A stretch of DNA of 64,000 nt. Origin: Dactylonectria macrodidyma (taxonomy: Eukaryota > Ascomycota > Sordariomycetes > Hypocreales > Nectriaceae). Under the pieces are notes generated by a model that ran no database searches, had not been told where the DNA came from, and saw nothing but the letters and a program-made list of their open reading frames with translations. Every line of letters starts with the position of its first letter. Position 1 is the stretch's first letter. The position numbers were made by a program, and so were the translations under genes. The stretch lies in the NCBI GenBank assembly GCA_020744425.1, contig JAGMUV010000023.1, positions 496,001 through 560,000 of the forward strand, written 5' to 3'. Shown piece after piece: positions 20,895-31,775 of this stretch.

Positions 20895-22838
20895 ATGGCC
20901 CCCGAAGACGCAATCGTGACATTTAGAAACCCCGTCATCACGGGCTTCAACCCGGACCCTACAGTATGCGTTGTACCGGCCACGGAGACAAGCCCGACAA
21001 CATTCTTCCTTAGTACCTCAACCTTTGAGCTCTTTCCGGGATGCGCCATTTACACCTCGACCAATTTGCTCGACTGGACGCTCATCGGTCACGCTCTAAC
21101 TCGGCGCAGCCAGATTGAGATGCGCACGGTGGAGCCTGGGGCAGGAAGCTGGGCGAGTACGTTGAGGTATCGACCATTGGAGAAGCGCTGGTATCTTGCA
21201 AATGGGCTGTTTCAGCGGTATAGGCCTACTGTTGATGTGAGCTTCCCAGACGTTGTGATTGATATTCTGGAGCAGATGAATTGACTCAGTCATGTAGGAG
21301 CGCATTTTCCCACGCGGCTTCTATGTTTGGACTGACAATATTTGGGACGAGAATGCTTGGTCTGACCCGGTGTATTTCGACAACCCTGGATTCGATCAAG
21401 ACGTAAGAAATTCCGTTTAACGTATGACACTGGGAGAACTCACATATTTTAGCTGTTTTGGGATGACGATGGCAAGGTATACCTCTCCACAACAATGAGA
21501 CTCGCATGGCGGGACCCCGACTCGAAGCTCAAAGACTTCTCCATCCACATATCAGAGATCGACATCAAGACCGGAAGAACACTCACCGCACCCCGGTCCA
21601 TCCGGGAGTCTCCGCACGGTCTCGCTGAGGGATCTCACATTATTAAGCGCGGCGAATATTACTACCTCTTCACCGCCGAGGGAGGCACCGAGGCGGGGCA
21701 CCAAGAGTGGGTTCTTCGAAGCCGCGACGGCCCGTACGGTCCATGGGAGGGCCAGGGCAAGCCGCTCTGGTATAACGGGCCTGAAGAGGAGGTGCAGAGG
21801 ACCGGGCATGCGGACGTGTTTGAGGACGGCGACGGGCAGTGGTGGGCTGTATTGCTGGGAGTGCGGCCGTTTAAGGATAAGGATACTTTCTGGGAGCCTC
21901 CACTTGGTATTTGAAATTTCTCATGGCTTTCATTATCAAGAAACTGACAATGATAGGCCGTGAGACGTTCCTGGTAACTGTTGATTGGCAAGACGACTGG
22001 CCCATTTTCAACGGCGGAAGGAACATCACCCTAGAAACTCAGGGCAGGGCGTCTTTAACTCGTACCGAGAAACAAGGTCCTACGGTTTGGCGAGCTGATT
22101 TATCTAAAGAGTCTCTTGAGCTTGGATGGTACCAAAAGAGTAAGAACTCCAAGGGTGATTTTATAACGTATTGCGTTATCTAACCTGGTGTAGACACCCC
22201 TCTTAAGTCCTCCTACAGTCTGACGGAGAGGCCCGGATTCGTACGTCTACACGGGAACTGCTACAACTTGTCTAGCCCCGAGGCCCCGGCCATGCTCTTG
22301 CGGAAGCAGACGTCGTACAGCCAGACCTTTCTCGCAACGATGGAGTTTGCGCCGACGCGACGTGGCTACGAGGCCGGCGCTGTTTTGTGGTGGAGCAATT
22401 ACTCATACGCAACTATAAGCGTGGTTGCTACGCAGAAGGATTCTGATTCCGAGCTGGAACATGAGGTGATTATTCGAAGACCAGGAAGGAATGAGCAGGC
22501 TATACGGGTATGTTTGTTCCGCGATGAAAGCCGAAGAGTGAAGAGCTGCTAACCTCAAAATGTAGGGTCTACACCCCCCCTCGGAAGAGCCCGCGAAATA
22601 CCAGCTCAAAATTCGCGCCAACCCGGTGCTTTACGAGATGTGGCTTTTATGGAACGGCGGTAAGGATTCGCAGGCAATAACTACGCCCGAACTAACTGTT
22701 GCTCCGCCTGTCGGAGGCGCCTTTACGGGCGTCATGTTTGGGATCTACTCATTCGGCAAGGGTGAGCCGGTGCTGGATCCAGCGGACTTTACTGATATTG
22801 CTTTGGTGGATCATGAAATCGAGGACCGTAGCGTGTGA
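20895..22838 (+). CDS. Glycoside hydrolase family 43 (beta-xylosidase/arabinofuranosidase type)
   Basis: Exons are 20895-21236, 21298-21402, 21453-21906, 21957-22139, 22194-22507 and 22566-22838 (556 residues). All junctions are GT-AG and in frame. The N-terminal five-bladed propeller carries the GH43 triad: base Asp21 in NPVITGFNPDPT, the pKa-setting Asp within LFWDDDGKVYL (153-155), and acid Glu208 in GLAEGSHII. GHADVFEDGDGQWWAVLLGVR is another typical segment. The C-terminal 200 or so residues form the beta-sandwich common in beta-xylosidases of this family (SYSQTFLATMEF, GYEAGAVLWWSNYSYATI, GVMFGIYSFG). No signal peptide is visible at MAPEDAIVTF, so the enzyme may act inside the cell on imported xylo- or arabino-oligosaccharides. 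The frame is open upstream to 20859 without a hydrophobic segment. Confidence 0.9.
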
Positions 22839-23083
22839 GACGGCATTGGAGGGTGTAGTAGGTACTTCGAGGGCTACGGTCATATGTTGACGCAAGAACT
22901 GCTATTGGACGGAAGTAGTCGATAGAGGGCTGGAAAAAAGTGACTGAAAGATCGCGATGACACAAGATGACGTGATTGGTTCAACATGATCCGATGCTCA
23001 TCGATCTTGCAATACTAAGACAGTCGGGATTCACTAGGCTGTAGCCCCCCTCTCATATGAACATGACAACGACTTGCCCCATA

Positions 23084-24088
23084 TTAGACCCTCAAGAACT
23101 CCCTGATCTTCGCGAGCGCTACTAAATCGCCTTGCCGAGTCCCTGCTAGTTCCTTGGGTACCCAACCCGCCCTATACGAACCGCCAAAATCGATTAGCCA
23201 CGCATCATCTTGCTGGTCAATGAGAACGTTATCTGGCTTAGCATCACCCCAGGCGATCCCAGCGCTGTGCAACTCACAGATGGAACTTTCAATTTGTCGA
23301 GACCATTTCTGCCTCAATGAGTCCTCCGTGCTTGGTTTCGCTGCGCACGCCAAGGTCTTGCGTCGACAATCGATATACGTCAAGAGCAGGCCAACAACTC
23401 TGCCCTGTTCATCTCGCACCGTCCCCAGAAGTCGCGAGATCCTCAAATTTTCGTCGAGATGGGCGTTGTGGATCTGTTTATAGGTACCCAGCTCGTTTAG
23501 CAGGAAGCCCTTGTCACCGCGGCGCATAAGCTTCAAGAAGGCGATGGTCTCGTCTCCGAGCATGACTTTGGCAGGTGTAGGGTTCGGAGGCCCATGAATA
23601 CGGTCATCTTCACATAGCCGGATGTCGGATGGCTTGAAGGAAGGCCATGATGAACATGTATCTTCAGGGATGGAGATGCCGAACATAGGACTCGTGGGCT
23701 TTGTTTCAGGGCGTGGAATCGCAACAAGAGAGTCTCCATCGGCTCGCAAGGTGTAGTAGTAGGTTTCTGGTGAAAGAAACACGTCCAGACTCCTAGGAAT
23801 GGGCTCCAAAGAGCCTAGTTGACGAAATATGGGAAGCATCGGCTCCCCAACCCAGTCATAAAAGTCCTCTTCGGCGTCGATGTCCGAATCAAAGTTGTCT
23901 AAGAAGAAAACATACTTTTCCTTCAGGGCTGGTGTGGAGGAGAAATTATCGGCAAAGATGTTGATGACGACGCGACGGCTATTGCACGTCACAATCAATG
24001 TCGAGTCGGTGTCCGTGAGACTGCAGGTGAACTCAATAACACTCCATGCTGGAGGAGCTGAGCCCTCGTCTTCGTAGATGGTGGCCAT
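23084..24088 (-). CDS. Fungal protein-kinase-like protein with a variant catalytic loop
   Basis: A single exon of 334 residues. The C-terminal 180 or so residues form a compact kinase-like fold: a candidate ATP-binding Lys in ETIAFLKLMRR, an alpha-C Glu in LLNELGTYKQI, a hinge after LLLTYID, the catalytic loop WGDAKPDNVLID (about 280-291) and DFG within LIDFGGSY (Asp300). The usual H-R-D is W-G-D, but the base Asp282, Lys284, Asn287 and the metal-binding Asp300 remain, so activity is possible. The N-terminal 160 or so residues have no family I can name (SLTDTDSTLIVTCN..., SLDVFLSPETYYY). Such kinase-like proteins are numerous in filamentous fungi and mostly uncharacterised. Its 3' end is convergent with the GH43 gene, 245 bp away. 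Confidence 0.8.
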   Translation of the reverse strand: MATIYEDEGSAPPAWSVIEFTCSLTDTDSTLIVTCNSRRVVINIFADNFSSTPALKEKYVFFLDNFDSDIDAEEDFYDWVGEPMLPIFRQLGSLEPIPRSLDVFLSPETYYYTLRADGDSLVAIPRPETKPTSPMFGISIPEDTCSSWPSFKPSDIRLCEDDRIHGPPNPTPAKVMLGDETIAFLKLMRRGDKGFLLNELGTYKQIHNAHLDENLRISRLLGTVRDEQGRVVGLLLTYIDCRRKTLACAAKPSTEDSLRQKWSRQIESSICELHSAGIAWGDAKPDNVLIDQQDDAWLIDFGGSYRAGWVPKELAGTRQGDLVALAKIREFLRV

Positions 24089-25136
24089 GTTGATGAGAAA
24101 TGCGACTATTTTCGTGCGTGATTGGAGATCGCTAGAGATGGTTCGTACGCACTATAAGGAAGTGAATGGAGGGGACTTGAATAATCGCATAACCGGGGTT
24201 TCCGTTTGTGCTGCTTCGCTAGCCAGCTGTACAATCGGCCACACTGTTTGATGAGGAGTCGTTAACTCTTTGCTCTGGTGACATAACGTACTTGGGTCAT
24301 TTCCGTACGAATTGACAATTGATAAGAAAATTAGAGAGAGAAGAGAATATATAGTATAATATTCATTCGTGAGGTAATGTATTTCCTCGCGTGCTTCTCA
24401 TTTCATCCGTCATAGGTTGCATTGCCGCCTGTATCCATACCATCCAGGAACAGTTGACAATCCCAATATACTAAATATTGGAGATTTTGAATACTACTGC
24501 CCTTATTAATGTATGGACAGTGGCTATCCTGTTTTTACGTTGTTTTACTCCTTCCTTCAATGGACTAATGCACCTTTCTTCACCCCTCATTTCCAATTAG
24601 CTGAGGAGTGCGGTATCTGATTCTGCTATATCAAGTTCGGCACTTCATCTCTTTCTCTATCAAGCTTGCCTTGGCATAATTTCTTGGATTCTCACCACCT
24701 CGTTAAAGTAGGGACGGAATTTCGACTCGAGATGATGAGTATAACCCCCCACCCCCGCATTCATTGATGTGAGTGTTCCATGTTCAATGCCAGTGCATGC
24801 GTGAGCGCCTTCTGTCCAATGCCTAGCCTCGGGGACATTTATCCTGCGAAGTTAACTGGGCAACAGGTGACGTCTCCGCAAACGTGACGTTCTCCGCATA
24901 TGCAACATCTCGGCAGATGTCGATGTCCACTGACCGACGAGATTGATCAAAGACCCCGCTACCCATCATCAAGCCCCGCATCATCGGCCAATACATCGGT
25001 AAAACCTAGTGACGCCGACACACCCCTCTTTGCTTACTACTTTCCTTGTCATCAGCACATTTTTGGTGATCTATTTAAGTGATTACCCGCCTTCGAAGAG
25101 TAAAGACAATTCATAGAATCTCAATTCATTCTCACC
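24089..25136. other. Divergent promoter region between the kinase-like and MetE-like genes
   Basis: About 1.05 kb with no gene recognised. It is AT-rich near 24.3-24.5 kb, with a TATA-like element just before the MetE-like gene (listed separately). Confidence 0.6.
25072..25079 (+). promoter_or_regulatory. TATA-like element before the MetE-like gene
   Basis: tatttaag lies 58 nt before the start codon at 25137, in a plausible position for a short 5' leader. It is a motif match only. Confidence 0.35.
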
Positions 25137-26460
25137 ATGCCGACACCCACTGCAACTGCTGCTCCCTTCCGAGCCGAGCATATGGGCTCTTTGCTGCGGC
25201 CGCAGCGGCTCCTCGATGTCCGGGAGCAGATTCGTGAGAAGGGCGTTTCCCCCGAGGAGGCCGGACTTCCTGAAGTTGAAAAGGAAGCCATCGCTGAGGT
25301 TGTGAAGCTGCAGCGCGACCTCGGATTCAAGGCCGTCACCAGTGGAGAGTTCAATCGCACTCGCTTTTGGGGATTGATGTGGGATGAATTTGAGGGGACT
25401 ACCCAGCTCAAGGATGCCGACGGGAGCCTTTTCCGTCTTTACCACCCCGATGTCGTCAGTCTGATTGAAAAGGACCGACATGTGATGCCTGGCGACTCGG
25501 TCATCGCCGGTGGCAAGCTTTCGCACAACCTCGAGAAGTCCGTTTCCAACCTCCATGAACTGAAGCTCGTACAGCAAGCCGTTCCCAAGGAAGATTGGCC
25601 AGCCATCAAGCTCACGATGATCACTCCCTCATGGTTCTGTATGCGATATGCCCAGGGTAAGGCGTACTCGCCCGAGGCTTATGCCAACGATGCCGAGTAT
25701 TACAAGGATGTCGCCAAGGTGTACCAGGCTGAGTTGGATCAACTCTACAAAGCCGGCCTGCGCAACGTTCAATTTGATGACCCTAACATGGCCTGTGAGT
25801 TTGAGTTTGGCTGACAATGGACACCTAGCTAACCTATTTGTCAGACTTTTGCTCTCAGAAATTCCGCGACGGCTGGGCCGCAGACCCTAGCAATATCGGC
25901 ACTGTAGATGACCTTCTTGATGCCTACATTGCTCTCTACAACGATTCAATCTCCAAGGTGCCCGCTGACATGCACACTGGAATCCATCTTTGCCGTGGTA
26001 ACTTTGTAAGTTCTCTAAACCTCGTTTGAGAGGTATCCGACTAATGACTTAGATCGGCGGCCGTCACTTCGCTGAGGGCTCATACGACATCATTGCCGAG
26101 AAGCTTTTCAAGAACCTCAACGTCAACACCTTCTACCTGGAGTACGACACCGAACGTGCAGGCGGCTTCGAGCCCCTGCAGTACCTCCCCAAGAACAAGA
26201 ACGTCGTCGTCGGCGTCATCAGCACCAAGCTGCCCCAGCTCGAGGACAAGGAGGAGACGAAGAAGCGCGTTCTCGCCGCCGGCGAATGGATCGCCAAAGG
26301 AACTGGTGAGAGCCAGCAGGAGGCCCTCAAGCGCGTGTGCGTGAGCCCTCAGTGCGGCTTCAGCACCCACGAGACTGGATACCCTCTGGGACTGGCCGAG
26401 GAGAAGGCCAAGCTTGCTCTTGTTAGGGAGATTGCCGACGAGATCTGGGGCGAGCCCTGA
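25137..26460 (+). CDS. Short MetE-like (UROD/MetE superfamily) methyltransferase
   Basis: Exons are 25137-25794, 25845-26005 and 26053-26460 (408 residues). The protein corresponds to the catalytic half of cobalamin-independent methionine synthase: it starts near RAEHMGSLLRPQRLL and has GFKAVTSGEFNRTRFW, RNVQFDDPNMAYF, GIHLCRGN, FYLEYDTERAGGFEPL and VSPQCGFSTHETGY. The zinc ligands expected for MetE are all present: His267 and Cys269 (H-L-C), Glu303 and Cys374. It lacks the N-terminal half of full MetE (about 750 residues), so it is closer to the bacterial YxjG/YxjH-type group. The methyl donor and acceptor are not known; a homocysteine or other thiol acceptor is likely from the zinc site. 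Introns are 50 and 47 nt. Confidence 0.88.
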
Positions 26461-27352
26461 GTTCCTGGAGAGATCCGCTAGATACCATGGTTTGATGTAA
26501 GTTCGTACGACTTGGAGTGTTGAGGTGAGGGGGTGGCGTTTCATTCTTAGCTGTCTTTACTTGAGTGACAAAATAAGAAGAAAGTACAATTTGCAACGAA
26601 GCGTTTGCGTTAGTATCTTCCCGTTCAGTCGCCGTGAGTTTCTCGAGCTGGCCCGAGACTATGCCTGATTTGCAAAGACTGAATGCTCTATGCGGATGGA
26701 AAGATGAGCGGGACTGGTGACACACAATGTATGAAATGAACAGCAGATACAAGCTCTGTTTTGGCCAATGATTAGCCCCCTTTGGCGCCTGGCTCCTCGC
26801 CACTCTGTGGCTCAACTTATTTTGCCTGCGCATCGAATGCGTGGTCATTCATTCAGCACGGCGTTTATCATTTTTTATCACACACCGCTTGAAAGGAATC
26901 ACAGGCTGGCTGGCTGACGATCTTCCGCCGTACTGTGGTTTGATTTTAATCCAGAGGAGGCTGGAATACCCCCAATTTAACCCTATTATCTCTAATTACA
27001 TGAATGAATGTAGTGAATAGAACATTTGACATGATCGCCATCGAGTAATAAGCGTTCCAACCCATTGGCAGAAGCCCTTCAAGGACAGTGGACGTGGTTC
27101 GATCAAAGGAAAAGCACCGAGAGCATACTAAACTATAGGTCAAGCGAGATTTGACGCGATTAAAGGAGCGTAGTGGTGAAATCCACAAATCCAGAAGCAT
27201 CCAAAAACTAGTCCACTTTTTCTGCCACTGGAGCAAACACTCAAGGTGTTTTGTCAACTTAACTCGCAGCGGCTACCCTGAATCAAGGACCAGCATCTTT
27301 AGTGTGTTAGTAGCTACCAGGAGTTAAAGCGGTGTGTGATTTACATACGTTC
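26461..27352. other. Intergenic between convergent MetE-like and VTKT-repeat genes
   Basis: About 890 bp. No gene was recognised beyond a possible short last exon of the VTKT protein (27283-27296) discussed under that gene. Confidence 0.55.
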
Positions 27353-27826
27353 TCACTCACGGTATGGGGGGTAGCCGTAGTCGGTCTTGTGGCCCTTCTT
27401 GGTGACCGTTTTGGTGACCGTTTCCGTCTTTGTTTTGGTGATGGGGTATTTGATCGTCTTGGTTACCGTGTCGGTTTCCGTTTCCGTCTTGGTGACGGGG
27501 TATTTGATCGTCTTGGTTACCGTGTCGGTTTTGGTGACGGGGTATTTGATCGTTTTTGTTACCGTGTCGGTTTCTGTCTTGGTGACCGGGTATTTGACCG
27601 TCTTTGTGACCGTTTTGTATATGGTTTCCGTCTTTGTTTTGGTGACGGGATACTTAATCGTTTTGGTGACCGTGTCTGTTTCTGTGATGGTGACCGGCGG
27701 TTTGGTGACCGTCACCGGCGGTTTGGTGACCGTCACCGTTTTGGTAACCTTTCCGTAGTAGTCGCCAGGAACAGCGAGTACCATCGTCATGGAAAGGAAG
27801 GACGTAACGAGGGCGAGGCACTTCAT
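27353..27826 (-). CDS. Small secreted VTKT-repeat protein
   Basis: 157 residues from the ATG at 27826. A signal peptide (MKCLALVTSFLSMTMVLAVP) precedes GDYYGK and then a body made almost only of Thr, Val, Lys, Ile, Tyr and Pro. Units of the type DTVTKTIKYPVTKTE occur in about five imperfect copies, preceded by short VTKPP units. Each DNA unit is about 36-48 nt, and copies differ by in-frame length changes. It has no cysteine in the mature part. Alternating Val/Thr with Lys resembles exposed beta-strand or wall-associated repeat proteins, but I cannot name a family. A canonical intron may lie at the 3' end: donor GTGAGT at 27360, branch TACTAAC, acceptor AAAG at 27297. It would replace the last residues RE with HAGP and move the stop to 27283. 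Confidence 0.75.
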   Translation of the reverse strand: MKCLALVTSFLSMTMVLAVPGDYYGKVTKTVTVTKPPVTVTKPPVTITETDTVTKTIKYPVTKTKTETIYKTVTKTVKYPVTKTETDTVTKTIKYPVTKTDTVTKTIKYPVTKTETETDTVTKTIKYPITKTKTETVTKTVTKKGHKTDYGYPPYRE

Positions 27827-27960
27827 TTTGCGCGGGATGACCAGATGGTTTGTGGTATGGAAAGAGTGTTTCGAGTCAAGTCTGCAAGTTAAACGAGTCT
27901 TGCGAGTTGAGTTGAGTCTGCAAGTTGAGGCAGTGCAGTAGACTGACGAGCACAACGCTC

Positions 27961-27968
27961 TCTTTATA
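27961..27968 (-). promoter_or_regulatory. TATA box of the VTKT-repeat gene
   Basis: TATAAAGA on the minus strand lies about 135 nt before the ATG at 27826. A strong TATA box fits a highly or conditionally expressed small secreted protein. It is a motif match only. Confidence 0.45.
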
Positions 27969-28183
27969 CAAAAGCTGTTGCTGAGCTTTCCTCAGGTACG
28001 TTTGCCTTTTGAACCTTTGCAAGATTATTCCCTGATGACGCGAGCGACTAGATGTGAAGGCCTCAAAAGTTACCGAACTACCAGCTGCACGCTTTGTGTT
28101 CGGATCACTTTGTCCGTCGAAAGTTGCCGAGGATTGACTGTGCTAAGTTCAGCCATTGACTCGTATACTGCAAGCCATATCGT

Positions 28184-28265
28184 ATTGATGCAGGAGGATA
28201 CTACGTGTCATACCGGATTGATGCAGGAGGGTACTGCGTGTCAGATCGGCTGGATGCAGGAGGGC
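28184..28265. repeat. 33-bp tandem repeat, about 2.5 copies
   Basis: Units start attgatgcaggaggatac (28184), attgatgcaggagggtac (28217) and ctggatgcaggagggc (28250). The ATGCAGGAGG core recurs at exact 33-bp spacing. The copies lie in an ORF on the plus strand that I do not consider a gene. Confidence 0.8.
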
Positions 28266-31009
28266 AACCTTGGAATAAGCCTGTTTTCTCAACATGACTT
28301 TGACTGTGACGATCTTATGCTCATAACGTATTGTCCTTTAGACTTGCCGAACTAACGCTCTAATATGGCATGTTTACCATGGAACGGGGCCGATTTCGTG
28401 GCAGCGTGGTGAGCTACAACAGAAAATCTAAGGTTACTTTGATATGAGCAACGTCGATGTGGCAATGCCACTCCTTGCATTAAGGCGCGCTATCATAGTC
28501 TCAAAAGAAATAAGGTCTAAGCGATCTAATGCATTGTATCATTTCACGGTTTTTTAATGAGTAAAACGACCGGGCCCAATTGCAGAAGACGGTGTCTACC
28601 AAGGCTCCCAAACCATGTCAACTAGGCCAAGACCAACGGCTCAATGTCGCCCGACGGCCACAGTCATCATTCATCCCCCTCATCCCCTCATCCCCCTCAT
28701 CCTCGAGGCCCATCAGTCAGACGCTGTTTTCCTGAAATCAGCTAGGAAACGATCTGCACTGTCGGCTTTCGTGCCTACGACAATTTACTCAATGAGATCG
28801 TCACCGTCTTAGTTAACGGCTGGTTTTCGCGGATGTCTGAACAACAATGACATGCTTGTACAGTAGCTAAAACGACAGTAGCATCAGACCTTCTATGGCG
28901 CAACCGCTGAGCAATATGGCGACATCCACACAATTGGTGGAGTGGATAGGAAAATTCGGTGCTATATTTATCTTCTTACATGCTTAGGGTGCAGATCAGA
29001 GTAACCCAACAGCAAAAGAGCACAATACTAATCATATCATGAAAGCATTATGACCTAATGCCACCCAATAAAAAGACCTTAAATCCGTATGGCCCTTCAA
29101 GCTGCATCACCAAGTGGTATTGTCTTACCTTGCACGTTGAATGAAAGCTGAGGGATATGCAGCGATACGAGAAATGAGAACAACGCACCACCTCAAAAAG
29201 TTCACGACGAGGGGATTGGTCTGATTAACATAAGCCACATTGATGGTACATTTTCCCTATCTATATGATAGGGTGATAGAAGCCCCAGAAATATTGCATC
29301 ATTATCGGCCATCTTGAGTCTACCCGCCTTCTCGTGTTGCTGCTTACGGGCAAATAACATGATCTTGGGTCACCCATTCGTCACTCATGGAGCGGTCTGG
29401 TATTGCGCAATGGAAGCCTTGTCAGCCAGTGACAGAGATGATATGTTGGCGAATTGAGGACGTGTGAGAAGATGACGCCGGGCACAGGGGCAAGGGGTGA
29501 ATTGTCCAGTGCTCCTATCATGGCCGAACAACAATCCGTCCTTGCTAAGAATCCTCATCACTGCATTCCACTCTTTGTAGCCATCCACCCTGGCGATCCA
29601 GCTCGGCTTCAGGGGCCGGGTCAGATCATCCGGTGGTCCACCGCAAAAACCTGGGGAAGCGGAGACTTGGCAAGGATGCATTGCTTCCCAGGCTCGTTCG
29701 GCTGAAGAAGCCGAAGAGGCTCAAGGATGCCCGCCGGGCGTACGCTAATTAGGTTGACGCAATTTTGCCTTAATCTTCCGAAGAGATGGTGCGTCTTCCC
29801 ACCCCGTTAGCTCAGCAACGAGGCTTCCCCGCCGCAGTTGCACGTTGTTCGGGCAAACGGTAGCGTAGCTAGCTAGCGCTTACAGAGTGCATATGTCTCT
29901 CGGCCTGGTCGGCTCCAGGCCCAGCTGTGACGGTCATTCCGCGAATCATATGGCAGTACCAGCGTTGGGCAACTGTTGGGGGCGAGCGCTGGGCCGCACC
30001 GGTGAGTGAAAATGGCGCTGGATGATTGACCGTAGAAGCCGGGACAGCTGTGTTCCAAGGACGTGTTCAGCTCGGCATTGCGACTCCCGCTCAGCTGATG
30101 AGAACAGCGCTCACGGGGGAGGGGCATCTTCGTCCCACATGGCCTCAGCCCGAGTCTAGTCTGGCAGTTTGTGACAGAGTTACATTGGGCTGAATTAAGG
30201 TGTTAAAGTGTGATATTAATGCACGTGGGAAACGTGCTTCATATCAGGCGATCTTTAACAATATCGCAGAAGTAGTTGCATAGAGGAGATACATGAGGAA
30301 TGAACTTGACGACAGGAATAGACTAAGCATAGGAACGTATTAATCATGGGAGGTGACTAATTATAGGTAAATAATAACAGTATTAGCTGTGTCTTTGCAT
30401 TAAAACAATTTCACAAGTCACCTAATTGATAACAAATGTCTGGAGATAAACCAGCAGCGCCCGGAACCCGGCCAACGGGGAGAATAAATAGACCTTAGAA
30501 CTTGACGCAGACTGGATGATTGCCGGGTAGTAAGGGACGTTGCCGAAGATGTGTTTCAATTGCTCAAAGTGCACAGCGCCAACTGCTATTTTCATATTTC
30601 AGCAAACACCGGAAACTCATTGTACAAGAGATTGTGATTTTCCCGATGAGAAGCTCTGTAATATTTGGACTCTAACCTGATTCCGCTAGTGCAATTGAGG
30701 CAGACTTCTAAGTTCGCATGGTGCTCATATCGAGACTACAGTCAGGCCATCATATTCAAGGGGCGCCCTCACCTTTAGGAGCATACATATTCGATATTTA
30801 GCGTATACTGAGATCTCTACTTTCTCCTAAGAAAGAGCGATAATGATAATGTGGTATTTATCGAGCCGTTTTTACATAGAAAGTAATTGAGAATTTGATG
30901 TCAGTTTTTGATCCCATCGAAGGATTGCGTCATGAGAGATATATACCACAATAATTTTCTCCCCTGCAACAGGAGCTGATCCACCTACACGGGCGCCAAA
31001 CGTCCGACA

Positions 31010-31081
31010 TCTTCCGTAGTATAGTGGTCAGTATGCAAGCTTGTCACGCTTGAGACCCGGGTTCAATTCCCGGCGGGAGAG
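31010..31081 (+). tRNA. tRNA-Asp(GTC)
   Basis: A full cloverleaf can be drawn. The acceptor stem TCTTCCG (31010-31016) pairs with CGGGAGA (31074-31080), with one T-G wobble. The D stem is GTAT/ATGC, the anticodon stem CAAGC/GCTTG has loop TTGTCAC (anticodon GTC), the T stem is CCGGG/CCCGG with loop TTCAATT, and the discriminator is G at 31081. There is no intron. The T-loop TTCAATT is the B box of an internal pol III promoter. A run of T follows downstream (aattaattttttt, about 31113-31124) as a probable pol III terminator. Confidence 0.96.
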
Positions 31082-31438
31082 ATCCAGCCACATGTGTTAC
31101 ACATGTCATTGAATTAATTTTTTTGGCCCTTGTTATGATTGTTTGTTTGTTCAAACATGTGGCAGCAAAGCGCCACCTCTCAACACCGCGCTGCTTTCAA
31201 AGAACTTCTTCCCCTCCCCCTCCTCGCCACTCATTTCACCCCCCCTCCCTCTTCCTCCAACGAAACCTACTCTTGGCTCGCTAATGTAAACCTTTACGTC
31301 CTGTCCTCATGTCCAGTTGAATTGTGCCGCCTCAGTGTCTCTTGGGATCCGTCCGGGGATAGAAGATCTCACTGGCATATTGCGCTACCTGGATGAAGAA
31401 TTCGCCGATTTCAACATTTCTTAATTCCGGGTCTAGTA

Positions 31439-31534
31439 ACATTACACATATCGTAACTGAGTGATTTCTATATCAGTCTTGTCCAACATTACACATATCG
31501 TAACTGAGTGATTTCTATATCAGTCTTGTCCAAC
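31439..31534. repeat. 46-bp perfect tandem duplication
   Basis: The segment aacattacacatatcgtaac (first 20 nt shown) is repeated exactly at 31439 and 31485, with a further partial start at 31531. It abuts the 3' end of the transporter relic, so the duplication is recent relative to the decay of that relic. Confidence 0.9.
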
Positions 31535-31559
31535 ATGGCGGCCACATTTCCACCAAGCT

Positions 31560-31775
31560 CAGTAGAGTCTTGAGTAGCCTGAACTGGAGAATCGCAGTCT
31601 CTGCGGCGATTCTCTCGTGCTAAATAGAAGCGGAGTATAAAGGAGAAAGCGATCCCCACGCCATAGCAAATCATGATCGTGAGGAATCCAGAAGTATAGG
31701 ACGGCGCCTCGCTATCAATGAAGAGTCGAGGCCCGATAATGTTTCTGGTACAACGGATGATAAAGACCTAGAACC
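31560..31775 (-). pseudogene. Relic of an MFS (Dal5/allantoate-permease-like) transporter, C-terminal part
   Basis: The minus strand encodes FIIRCTRNIIGPRLFIDSEA, then PSYTSGFLTIMICYG, then ILRFYLARENRRRD. This is the last transmembrane pair and the basic tail typical of the anion:cation symporter (Dal5-like) group of fungal MFS proteins. The segment is open after a possible splice acceptor (TCTAG) near 31770. No preceding transmembrane segments can be found in the neighbouring 1.5 kb, so it is a fragment of a lost gene. A functional short protein is unlikely. Confidence 0.6.

Larger units (their letters stand above)
27827..31009. other. Gene-poor stretch before tRNA-Asp
   Basis: About 3.2 kb. 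It contains a 33-bp minisatellite (28184-28265) and a more GC-rich block near 29.4-30.15 kb with short ORFs on both strands that resemble nothing I know. The rest is AT-rich and featureless. No multi-exon gene could be assembled by eye. Confidence 0.5.

Noticed and set aside
18698..22838. Beta-propeller and GH43 genes as part of a tropolone-type biosynthetic cluster
   Set aside because: No PKS, terpene cyclase, P450 or other pathway gene is present, so the hetero-Diels-Alderase relationship is only one of fold and family.
28184..28265. Tandem 33-bp repeats as a CRISPR-like array
   Set aside because: The units are contiguous with no spacers, in a eukaryotic context.
28615..28812. 65-residue ORF with Pro/His-rich sequence
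   Set aside because: Composition follows CATCCCC-type low complexity in the DNA. No domain or splice partners were found.
29385..30127. Minus-strand ORFs in a more GC-rich block (98 and 84 residues)
   Set aside because: They lack family resemblance and could not be joined into a longer frame by canonical introns. They might be relics, but this is unsupported.
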